Source: Cryptomeria japonica (taxonomy: Eukaryota; Streptophyta; Pinopsida; Cupressales; Cupressaceae). From it: DNA of 64,000 nt. The stretch is taken from NCBI RefSeq assembly GCF_030272615.1, contig NC_081414.1:779750119-779814118 (forward strand), written 5' to 3'. Within the stretch, counting starts at the first letter, position 1. Each line of letters opens with the position of its first letter. The notes below the pieces were generated by a model. That model did not search any database. It saw nothing but the letters and a program-made list of their open reading frames with translations, and had not been told where the DNA came from. Of this stretch, positions 46,898 to 57,500 are shown in pieces. The translations under genes were made by a program, and so were the position numbers.

Positions 46898-48151
46898 TGT
46901 AAAGTGGAAAATTGAACCCTAGGTGTTCCCCCACTCCAAGGAGAGAGCAAGGAGGTCACTAGGGTTGACGGTTTTCACTTAGGAGAGACTTTACATTCAA
47001 AAGAGGGGTTGAAACCCACAAGATCCAATCTCACACAATGCAAGACTGGATTCTAAATGAGTTTCAAGGGTTAAGACATAAAGGATACCCTCTTTTGTAA
47101 AGAATGTAGATAGAATGATTGAACTAGGAATGCATGTAAAGTAAGAAAGATTCACCTATAAATGGAGATAGGGACACGGAATGAAGCTGCGGACCTGAAA
47201 TTAGCAGTAAAATGTCGAGACGATGTTGTTCTACAAATTTGAGTGAAAGTTGATGGGACGATGGCGCCCGGAGTGCACACGGTCCTCCAAAAAATTCGCG
47301 AAACGAAGGGGGATCTGTTCGTCTTTGCACAAGGATTCCAGATCTTCAATTACAGCTGCGTACCTACAACCTACACATAGAAAAGAGAGGACGATTGGGG
47401 GGTTAGGGATTAGGGGTTTTCCTTTAGGTCAAACCCTAGTTTTGGAATTAACCAAGAAATGAGAATGCTGTAAATGTAAATGTTTGTAATGTAAACAAGT
47501 ACTGATACCTTGTTGTAAGAATGTTCGTATTCTTACATGCAAAGGTGTAATGTATGTTGTATGTAATGTGTTGTAAGTGATCTCCTCTTCAATGGTTGAA
47601 TCCTTGTCTTGAATGCAACACTTAGCCTTGAATGGAGACTTCGAATGCTCAATTGCTTGAAGGAATTCTTGAATGCTTGAATGTTTGAATATTTGAATAT
47701 CGCTTCCGTATCTTGCTCTTGCTCCTTTCCTTTCTCCCTTTCTAGGAGAGGAAAAGTAGTTTATATACCTGTCAATTAGAGTTGAGAGACTGATTTTTTC
47801 GACCTTAGGCCGACCTAGAAGCATTATTTTCCAATTTGCAAACTTCAAGACCCGATGCCCAAAAGGAGACCGGGCCGAAAATAGGGCCAGGGACCAGGGC
47901 GCTGGGCGCCATGGTCATGGGGGACCAGGGCACTGGGTACCATGGTCCTAAAGGACCAGGGCACTGGGCGCCATGGTGCCACCTCCCGGGACAGTAGGGT
48001 ACAAGGAGGGATCATGCTAAGGTGCAGAAAAAAGCAGTTTTTGGTGTCACAAGCAGGTTTCGGGGTCTCCGTTCAGGTTCAACATTGTGCCGCCATCGTG
48101 AAGACCCAAATGCAATTGAAATTGCAAGTGTCACAATTTTAGGATGCTACA
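46898..48151 (-). repeat. Gypsy-B 5' LTR
   Basis: TGTAAAGTGG to GATGCTACA on the plus strand. It differs from the 3' LTR by scattered changes and by one extra 30-bp minisatellite unit (47890-47980), which accounts for the 31-bp length difference. Confidence 0.93.
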
Positions 48152-48745
48152 GATATATTATATTTTGTTTATTATTGAAAAACTTTGTAAGCCGACTTGA
48201 TATCATTGTAAAATGACTTATATATATAAGAAGTCATTGTAGGATATTTTGTAATAAGGAAATGAGGTGAAATTAAGCAGACCTATTATGCGAAATATAA
48301 GTTAAGAGGTATATGTAAAGAATAGAGAAAAAACCGCTATTGAATGTGGCATTAAAGATGCTATTGTAAAGCAGTACAAGTTATTGGATTTGTATAATCC
48401 ACATTGTAAGTTAGTGAGACTTCCCATTGAGTAGTGAGCTCTAGGCGCTTGGCCTTCCTGCATGTGTAGGCCCATTTTTGTAAGTAATATCTCTTATTGG
48501 CTAGTAAGAAAATATTGTGGGTCACAAATCCCACTGAGGTTTTTCCCACACTGGGTTTTCTTGTTAAATCATTGTGTTATGGTGTGTTTCTTATGTGGTT
48601 GCTTTCATTTCTATTTATTGCATTATTTCTTGCATATCGGTACACTATTATGATATGCTCTACATGTTTTAAGTTAAGAAATTCTATTCACTGGTTAGAT
48701 ACTGATTCACCCCCCCCTCTCAGTATCTGTGGGAATCCTAACAAT

Positions 48746-48757
48746 TGGTATCAGAGC
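48746..48757 (+). other. Copia-3 primer-binding site
   Basis: TGGTATCAGAGC, intact, two bases after the 5' LTR. Confidence 0.93.
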
Positions 48758-48874
48758 TTGGTACTCTATTTTCAGAAGCCTAACAGCTTGAGGAAGATCT
48801 TGACACCGGTAGAGAGAAAATTTGATGAAGCAACTTGAAGCAACTCTCTCAGACTATGATGTAGAGAAATTTAA

Positions 48875-49970
48875 AAACATCAACTTGAAGATGATCTAAA
48901 GGTAGCTCAGGATATCATTCAGACACTTCAAGAAAATTTGACCATTGTAAGAAACAAGAGAAGAGAACTTTGTGAAAAGATGCAATTTGAGAATGATGAA
49001 AAAGAAACTCTTAATGATATGATAGGCAAGTTGAAGCAAGAGAACATGACAATAAAGAATGAAATGCAGGATATGACTATGAGATTTTGTAAAGAAATTA
49101 AAGATAGAAAGAAGAATGAAGAAGATCTGACTAGAAGATTAAGTGATGTAGTAAATGAGAATACCAGACTTAGCTATGAAAATGACTTATTGAAAATAGA
49201 TCTAATGCATACTCAGAATGATTCAAATGAACTCATGAGACAGAAAGAATTCTTGGAAAGAGAATTGGATACTGCAAATCAGCACAAAGATAAATTCAAG
49301 AAAAGCTCAAAAGAACTTGGTGACTTGTTGAAAATTCAGAAACCTAAGGGTGACACTAATGGAATTGGCTTTGAAGTTGGTGAAAGCTCCGGTACTGCAA
49401 ACACTCAGGATCACAGCAAATCGGTAAGACAACCTAATTCTTATAAATTCAATGGCAAATGCTTTAACTGTAATAAGTATGGTCATAGAGAAAATCAATG
49501 TAGATCTAGAAATTATCAGAACATCAACACACCCACCAGTCAATGTTCAAAATGCAACAAAGTTGGTCATAACTCTAAAAATTGCAGAATGAATGTAAGA
49601 TGTTATGTTTGTGGAAGATATGGACACTTATCTAATCAATGCAGAACTCAAACCGGTATAGGCTATGGCAAATCTATTCAAAAGAATAATGTAACCTATT
49701 ATGCATGTAACAAGATTGGGCATATTGCAAAAATTTTGCAGAAGTAATCGATCATCGGTAGAAAACAAAAGTTCTAACTTGAAAGGAAAAGAAAAAGTTG
49801 AAGAGCTAAAGAAAGAATTCTCAAAATAATGGATTAGAAAAGCAAATCTAAATGTTGGGAATACTCCTCCACTGGTAGAACCAATCAACACCCCACCAAC
49901 AGAACAGAGTATTACTCCACCGGTAGGACAGAGTAGTGCTCCACCGATAGGAAGTTCTTCATCGAATTGA
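48875..49970 (+). pseudogene. Copia-3 gag-like protein: coiled coil plus four zinc knuckles
   Basis: The frame is open from 48875 with an ATG at 48938. The first 150 residues or so are a long charged coiled coil (many E/K/N, leucine heptads). Three perfect C-x2-C-x4-H-x4-C knuckles follow (C-F-N-C at 49459, C-S-K-C at 49543, C-Y-V-C at 49600) and then a fourth in which the first Cys is Tyr (49699). A one-base insertion in an A-run near 49733 shifts the end; the other frame continues with a K/E-rich and P-rich tail to a TGA at 49968. Four knuckles in a row is more than the single one usual in copia gag. I see no UBN2 domain, so the origin may differ from Copia-1/2 gag. Confidence 0.75.
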
Positions 49971-50125
49971 AGAAAGTTACTTTGAGGGTTTGGCAATTTA
50001 ATGACACATGTGCTATTATTCCCTCGGTTAAAGATGAGATGTTGAAAGATACTTCTATACCAGTAGACATGTTAAGTGATTACTTAACCGACATACATTA
50101 ATTGTGGTAGTTGGCAAAACTGACT

Positions 50126-50134
50126 TTATAAATT
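50126..50134 (+). promoter_or_regulatory. Possible TATA box upstream of the Copia-3 second ORF
   Basis: TTATAAATT lies about 145 bases before the ATG at 50277, in a 300-bp stretch without coding potential between gag and ORF2. It may support a separate transcript, but an AT-rich chance match is possible. Confidence 0.25.
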
Positions 50135-50276
50135 AGTGGTATTATCTCCATTTCACTTCACTACGAATTCAAACACCTGAAGAGCATGAAATCTCCAGAG
50201 CAAAGGCATTTCAAAGCGAAGAAGCAAAGGATTTCAGCATTCATCCATCCTAAGGCAGAAAAATGTATTTATCATC

Positions 50277-53200
50277 ATGGCATCCACCTCTACACTTGAA
50301 TATATAGAAAAATCTATTGTAGTCAAGGTTATAAAATGCCCTAGGCCCATATTTCAATTAGTTCCCAAAGTAGCAAAGAAAGATGATACTATAGGTGCTT
50401 TTTCCCAAATTCCTAAAGGAGGTGTTTTTGCTGAAGACCCCAGAATTTACATCCATTGCAACATAGAAGAATTAGGAGATGAAGAGATTAAAACCATGTT
50501 TAAATCTATCATATGTGATGAATCCGGTAATGTAAAAGATGAACATAAAGTTGTTGAAACCCTAGGATTTACAAAGATCCTTAGTATTCCTGAATTTCCT
50601 AAGGATGTGATTAGGATATTTTTAAGCAGGGTTCATGGAGAATTTTTCTGGTTAGATGCAATTCATAAAATTACCAAGGAAGTTGTCAAAGCAGTGACAG
50701 GGTTACCCTCAACCGGTAAAAGACCAGACAAAACCAAGAAGGTCTCAAATGACCTAGTTACTAAACTAACTGGTGCTACATCTGATAAAAGGTCCTTAAG
50801 AGTCAATGATGTAACTGACACCAATGTAAGGTTTATTAGCATGATATTAGGGTATAAGGCAACTCATGCATATAGACTTAACTCAGTTTCAAGTTTATGC
50901 ATTAAGAGTGCTTATGACATGATCAAAGATAATGCAAAGATTGATGTATGTGAGTGGTTGAAGGATGAGTTAATTGACAACCTAGGCAAGATTAAGAAGG
51001 ATAAGAAAGGAACTTTTAGGTTTGGAAATCTGCTAGTATGCTTGATGCTACATATAACCAAACAGGTTCCCGGTATAGGCTACAAAGAACTTGGATTTGA
51101 TATACTGGTAGGTAAACAGCTAACAAAACTATTCAACAATATGGGAGAAGATAAGGAACAAAATATCCAAGACTATTTTCAAGAACTTAAGGCCAAAATA
51201 AAGAAAAGAATTAGACTGCCACAAGAAATTGTGAACAAATACAAAAAGGATGAGATTTGGATGGAAGCAGTCATCCCTAGGACAGTTTGGGTAACAAAGA
51301 TGGGTTATGAGACAGATGATCTTATCATTGAAACATATGCTAAAGCACTTCTAGATGCACCCAGGGAACCAGAGGAAGAAATATTTGGTAATGCTGAGAC
51401 CATAAAGAGCCAAATTCAATCAAAGAAAAATCTCAAAGGTTGAAGCTGTTGTGAGAAGAGGTTGTAGACAAGATAAGGCAATAAAAGAAGATGTACTTAA
51501 GAAAACTGGCATCACTGAGGATGAGTTAGCAACTCAACAACCTGAAATTCACCTATCACTGGTAGGCACATCTTCGGAGAATGACATCCCTCACCGGTAA
51601 CCACACCCTCACCTAGGAGGACAAGACAAAAACAACAAGCAGTGAGATCTCCGGTTAAGAAGACTACACCTAAGAAAAAGTTGACACCTAAGAAGAAGAA
51701 GAGGACTCAACAAGACATGGCCCCTCTTGACAAATTGCTAAATGAAATTACAAAGGAAGGAAAACTGAAGAATGTAAAGAAATTATATGATACTTTTACT
51801 GCAGATGAAAAAGAACAAGTAGAAAACAATGTTATACTGCACATGGACATGTATAAGAAGTTTTTGTTGGAAGTAGTTGATGAATTACATGAAGAATTGT
51901 TTAAAAGATTAGAAGCAAGGAGACAAGTAGTAATAGAACTTGACAAGAAAATCAAGATAGAAAAACTACTTGTTGTGTACCCAGTGAACTCACCTAAAGA
52001 AATAGATGATTTAATTGTTGAAGCCAACCGGTCAGTATTTTCTATTGCACACCGGCACATTGCATTAATAGTTGGAAGAATCAATGAGGTAAATGAGGAC
52101 ACAGGAAATGCATGGGACATATTTCTAGTTGAAAAGGAAAAATAGGAAGAATACATGAGCCCCAAACCAATAAAGGTATATCAAAAGGAAAGAGACAAGG
52201 GTAAAGGTAAAGTTGGTGGACCACCTAGCATCAAAGTTAAAGACAACTTACCCCCACCTCCTTTTATTACTCCACTAGTAACAACAACAACTATAGAAGA
52301 TCAACCGGCAGTAGAAAGTATGGATGTAGAGGATGTCAATCCTAATCCTAAAGTCTTATATACAGTGGATGTTGATACACAAAAGCTCAACATTGTGGTA
52401 GACAAAGATACAACTGGTAAGACTGAAATGGCTAGTGAGCCACCGGTAGCTGAGCAAACTAATAACACACAAAAGAAACTGGCAGATGATAACATAGGAG
52501 AATAGGTATAGACACAGACTTAGACTGAGACAGAGCAACAAACAGGGCAATAAACTGGAACACCAATAGAGAAACAAGCTAAGCAACATGCTCTGGAACA
52601 AAAATAGGAATAGATTCATGTGGAAACAAGGAAACTAGCAACTAGGGAAGTAGATAAACCATTGCTTAAGGAAATGTAAACACAAACATACCTACTAGAG
52701 GTCAACACAAGCTTGGTTACTTCCACCACTGGCGGTATTCAGAATATAGATTCCTCATTAGCAAGCTTTAAATCAACTAATGTGACTGAAGTACTCTTAG
52801 ATTCAATTAAGAGGATAATAGATTGTAGCTCACAAGCCTATAAGGTTAAAGATGAAACCATACCAATTTTGAAGAGGCTAGCTCCTAACTGTAACATAGA
52901 CAATAAGGATTCATCGAGTCAAAATGAAATTTTGTCCAAATACATCAATGAAAACACAGTGACAATTGAGCAAGTAAAGGAAGAGGCATTGAAGGATAAA
53001 ATGGAAATTGAAAAAAAAAAAATTTTGAAGATCAAATAAAGAAGTGTACCAGAGAATTTGACACACTTCTACCGAAACTTTGCAACTCTTTGAAGGAGTT
53101 AAAAACTTTGTACAAAGATACTTGCAAGACAAACTTTTTGACAGTAGACATAGATAAGAAGATGAGCAAGATATAGGATGAGATAAATAAACTTGTAGAC

Positions 53201-53545
53201 AATTTTGTTAACTCACCAGATACACTATCAGTTTTTGAATAGCAGATAACAAATTTTGAGGATGAACTACTAAAGTTGGGAAGAGAAAAGGAGAAAATAG
53301 AGAATAAGGTAGAAAGTTTAAGGCTAATACTGAGTCCAAGATTGGACTATCTAGCATTCATGCGGAAGGAGATATCTGAGGCACTTGTACAGGGACAAAG
53401 GACACCGACAGAGCATATGTAGCACCTCACCGGTATAGTTCAAAGGACAGAGACAACTATCAGAGACAGTAAAAAGTTTATGGAGAGTATAAACTTAATT
53501 TTGGCAGATCTATTTCAAATTGTAACTACCCAGTTACAAGGTTGA
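50277..53545 (+). pseudogene. Copia-3 second ORF, unrecognised protein of about 1,090 codons
   Basis: It starts with ATG at 50277 (ATCATCATGGC context). The first 388 codons are uninterrupted to 51443. Frame shifts near 51425 and 51597 lead into a frame that runs, with TAG-type stops (52143, 52503 and several more to 52680), to 53039; an A13 run shifts it again to a TGA at 53543. The N-terminal domain (about 50-300) contains F-F-W-L-D, E-V-V-K-A-V-T-G-L-P-S-T-G-K and K-L-T-G-A-T. It resembles hypothetical plant transposon-borne proteins, and I cannot assign a defined family. The middle is Lys/Pro-rich (T-P-K-K-K-L-T-P-K-K-K-K), and the C-terminal third is charged and probably coiled coil. It occupies the place where pol would be. 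Its function is unknown. Confidence 0.6.
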
Positions 53546-53735
53546 AACTACAAACTCTACGAACATCTTGACAACCTTTGTCATTAATGCCAAAGGGGGA
53601 GTAGTAGTATGAGAAAATAACCGGCAAAAGACTCATCTACTTAGGGGGAGTTCACATTTTTGGTTCACATACTTTGGACACACATTTTTGGATAACACAT
53701 TTTTGGATTTTCTCATGAGTGTTGCCATCAATGCC

Positions 53736-53746
53736 AAAGGGGGAGA
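53736..53746 (+). other. Copia-3 polypurine tract
   Basis: AAAGGGGGAGA, identical to Copia-1 and Copia-2, one base before the 3' LTR. Confidence 0.9.
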
Positions 53747-53747
53747 T

Positions 53748-54551
53748 TGTTGGCATATGCACACTCCAATGAGACATTGAAGGTGATTGAAGGTTTTGTC
53801 ATTGATGGCAACCTTACAATCCTATGGCACTAGCAAGGCATTACATTGGCAAGGCACTACACCGACATCAATAGAACACACTCTACACCAGCACTCAGAA
53901 CACTGGCACCGACACAGAGAAAGGAAGCATACTGGCACAGAGGCCGAAAGGATTTTTGATATATTATATTTTGTTTATTATTGAAAAACTTTGTAACCCG
54001 ACTTGATATCATTGTAAAATGACTTATATATATAAGAATTCATTGTAGGAAATTTTGTAATAAGGAAATGAGGTGAAATTAAGTAGACCTATTATGCGAA
54101 ATATAGGTGAAGGGGTATATGTAAAGAACAAAGCAGAAACCGGTACTGAATTTGGCATTGAAGATGCTATTGTAAAGCAATACAAGTTATTGGATTTGTA
54201 TAATCCTCATTGTAAGTCAGTGAGACTTCCCATTGAGTAGTGAGCTCTAGGCACTTGGCCTTCTTGCATGTGCAGGCCCCTTTTTGTAAGTAATATTCTC
54301 TTATTGGCCAGTAAGAAAATACTGTGGGTCACAAATCCCACCGAGGTTTTTCCCACACCGGGTTTCCTCATTAAATCATTGTGTTATGGTGTGTTTCTTA
54401 TGTGGTTGCTTTCATTTCTATTTATTGCATTATTTCTTGCATACTAGTACACTGTTATAATATGCTCTACATGTTTTAAGTTAAGAAATTCTATTCACCG
54501 GTTAGATACTGATTCACCCCCCCCCTCTCAGTATCTATGGGAATCCTAACA
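53748..54551 (+). repeat. Copia-3 3' LTR
   Basis: An intact 804-bp LTR, TGTTGGCATA to CCTAACA. The CCGAC word at 53999-54003 is preceded by C, so the RCCGAC form of the 5' LTR is lost. The TATA-like TATATATAAG is at 54026-54035. It abuts the ATG of Copia-2 gag at 54553. Confidence 0.93.
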
Positions 54552-54552
54552 G

Positions 54553-57500
54553 ATGGAAGGTCCTAAGTTCAATAGAGATAACTTTAAGATATGGAAGGAC
54601 AAAATGAAGATTTACATAAAGAGTATGGGTGCTCAACACTGGAGCTATGTTGAGAATGCCTTTGTGATTCCCACTGGCACTCTGACTAATGATCAGAAGA
54701 GAGAAATCCGAAAAAATTGGCAAGTTATGGAAGCTCTTATGAGTAGCCTATCAGATATTGAGTTTATTGATGTTCAAGACTAGGACACTCAAAAATATGT
54801 ATGGGAAGCACTAGAAACCATTTATGGTGGTGATGAGCATGCAAAGCAAGCTAAGGAAGAATGCCTTGAGGTAAATTTTAGGATATGAAGATGGTTGAAG
54901 GTGAGACCATTCAGCAGTATGGTATTAGGATTAAGATAGTAGTTGGAGATATCAAAAGAACTGGTGGAGCGATTGAAGATGCCACTGTTGTTAGTAAAGT
55001 TCTTAGATCATTGTTACCAGTCTATGCAATCAGAGTTGTTGCTATCCAGGAACTAAGGTCTATTGATAAAACCAAGGTATCCTTAGATTCTATAATTGCA
55101 AAGTTAACTGCATATGAGTTGAATAGCTATGATGGTAGTGTTCAGAAGATTGAGTGAGCCTTTAAAGCATCTACTATACCATCTAGAAAAGGAAAAGAAA
55201 CTAGTACAAGTTATGAATCCACACAATGCAAAGATATGGATGATGAAGAGATTCTAATGGAGTTTTAAGCTCTTCTTGCTAAAATACTTCCAAAGGGAAC
55301 TGGAAAATATAGAGGTAAAGTTCCTTTTAAATGTTTTTCCTACAACAAGATAGGACATATAGCTATTATCTGTCCTAACAATGACAATAAGGATAAACCA
55401 GAGAGGTTTAGAAAGTATAAAGGAGGAAACAAAAGAAATTGTCTAGTTGTTGTGGATGAAGGTGTCACTGATGAAGAATCAGAGGATGAAGAAAATGAAG
55501 ACATAGTGTTTGTAGTAGTAACGGAAGAAGTATCTAACAAGAAAGATATTGTCTCCTGCATTGACAATTCCATGAGTGGATAATTGATAGTGGTTGTTCT
55601 CATCATATGACTAGCGATTGGAGAAAGTTTTTGTCTCTGGAAGAATATGATGGAGGTGTTGTTAGATTTGGCAATGATGCACCATGCTTGGTAAAAGGTA
55701 AAGGATCCATCTCACTAAATGGTAAAAGCAGTACAAATGATGTCTATTGGGTAGAAGGTCTTAAGCATAACCTATTGAGTGTTGCTCAACTGAATGACAA
55801 AGGATTAGTTCTAGAATTCAAAGGTGGATTTTGTAGTATAATTGGGAAGAGTGGTGAAGTTATTGCCACTAGTAAGCAAACCAAAGGTAGCTTATTTCAG
55901 TTGAATGCCAAGATAAGTTGGTTTCTAATGGCTAAATTTGATGATAGTTGGATATGGCACGAGAGACTCTATCATATGAACTTTGACAACATTGTTAAAG
56001 CTGATAAGATCAAGGCAGTAATAGGATTGTTGTTGCTGGACAAACCTGAGAATTCTTTGTGCAGAGAATGTCAACTTGGGAAGATGTCTTCCTCAACTTT
56101 TAAAGGTAAGTCTTTTTTAGCAGAAAATTTATTTGTTCTTGTGCATATTGATTTGTGTGGTCCTATAAAAACTAGAAGTATTCAGGGAGATAGGTATTTT
56201 ATGATTCTTACTGATGACTGCTCAAGAATGATGTGGGTCACATTCTTGAAAGACAAGTCTGAAGAATTTGGAAAGTTCAAAGATTTCAGAGCATTAGTAG
56301 AGAAAGAAAGTGGTAAAAAGATAAAATTCCTGAGAGTTGATCAAGGAGGAGAATTCACTAATGATAAATTCAATAATTATTGTGAAGATAACAGTATCAA
56401 GAGGCAGTTTTCTGCCTGAAGGACACCTAAACAAAATGGCATAGCAGAAAGAAATAACAGGACTATAGTTGAAGCAGCAAGAAGTATGTTGATCCAAGGA
56501 AAGGTTTCTCACACTTTTTGGAGAGAAGCGATGAGCACTGCGGTCTATACTATGAACTAGGTACTCATCAAGAAAGGTAAAGATAAAACCCCATATGAGC
56601 ATTGGACTGGGAAAACTCCCATTATGAGTTACTTTAAAGTGTTTGGTAGTAAGTGCTATATCAAGAGAGGTGAGCATTTGAGCAAATTTGATGCAAAATA
56701 TGATGAAAGAATATTTTTGGGATATTCCACTAAGAGAAAAGCTTTCAAGTGCTACAATAGTAGAACACAAAAGAGTGTTGAAAGTATCAATATTAGGGTT
56801 GATGAATCCCCTGAGGAACCTGAGGAAACATGCAGTGAAGAAGTGGAAGATGAACTGGGTATAGCCTTCTGGGAACCGGTTAAGAAATAAACTTGTAAAG
56901 ATCTCAGTGTTCCTGTACCGGTAGAAGATGCAGAAGAAGAAGAAGTTAGTGAAGAAGAAAAGCTAGCAGATCAGGCTAGAATTATTTGTAGATATGTGAA
57001 GCTACATCATGATCAAAATAAAATCATAGGAGATAAAGATGCAGGTATACTCACTAGAAGAAAAGTGAAGGAGAACTCTTGCATGATTTCTAAATTAGAA
57101 CCCAAGAATTCAAGAGCTCTTACAGATGAAGACTGGATTAAAGCAATGGAAGAGGAGCTAGATCAGATAGAAAAGAATGCAACATGGTCTTTGGTGCCCA
57201 GACCGAAACATAAAAATGTCATAGGTACCAAATGGGTCTTCAGGAATAAGATGAATGAAGAAGGCACAATTGTAAGGAACAAGGCTAGGCTTGTATGTAA
57301 AGGATATGCTCAGGAGGAAGGAGAAGACTATGGAGAAAAATTTTCTCCTATGGCTAGACTAGAAGGTGTTCAAATTCTACTTGCATTTGTAGCATTTAAG
57401 GGATTTAAGGTCTATCAGATGGATGTGAAGTCTTCTTTTCTGAATGGAATCCTAGAAGAAGAAGTCTACATAGAGCAATCAGAAGGGTTTGCCTTTTTAG

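Larger units (their letters stand above)
40276..48151 (-). mobile_element. Gypsy-B: gag-protease-only Gypsy element
   Basis: This is a complete 7.9-kb element on the minus strand, with TSD GATAT (40271-40275 and 48152-48156). Its 5' LTR is 46898-48151 (1254 bp) and its 3' LTR is 40276-41498 (1223 bp), both TG...CA on the plus strand. The PBS side (46880-46897, minus) begins TTTTGGTGAACCCGAC, and the polypurine tract before the 3' LTR reads AAAGTGGGGGCTAAA. The interior encodes only gag plus a protease-like region (45714-42248); there is no RT, RNase H or integrase. It resembles the non-autonomous gag-only class of plant LTR elements. It is the innermost and thus youngest insertion of this branch. 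Confidence 0.92.
40076..48743 (+). repeat. Copia-3 5' LTR, split by Gypsy-B
   Basis: The segments 40076-40275 and 48157-48743 align with the 3' LTR 53748-54551. GCCGAC (48191-48196) lies 23 bases before TATATATAAG (48219-48230). The GGTTTTTCCC / GGGTTTTC stem is at 48537-48560 and the C-tract with CTCTCAGTA at 48711-48725. Confidence 0.9.
40076..54551 (+). mobile_element. Copia-3: pol-less copia-type element with a long second ORF
   Basis: The LTRs are 40076-48743 (split by Gypsy-B) and 53748-54551 (804 bp). The flanks AATGG (40071-40075) and GATGG (54552-54556) are a TSD with one change, lying across the ATG of Copia-2 gag. The PBS TGGTATCAGAGC (48746-48757) and polypurine tract AAAGGGGGAGA (53736-53746) are identical to those of Copia-1. 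The 5.0-kb interior encodes a zinc-knuckle gag (48875-49970) and a second ORF of about 1,090 codons (50277-53545), but no integrase, RT or RNase H. It is therefore non-autonomous and was presumably mobilised by a Copia-1/2-like enzyme. Confidence 0.9.
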
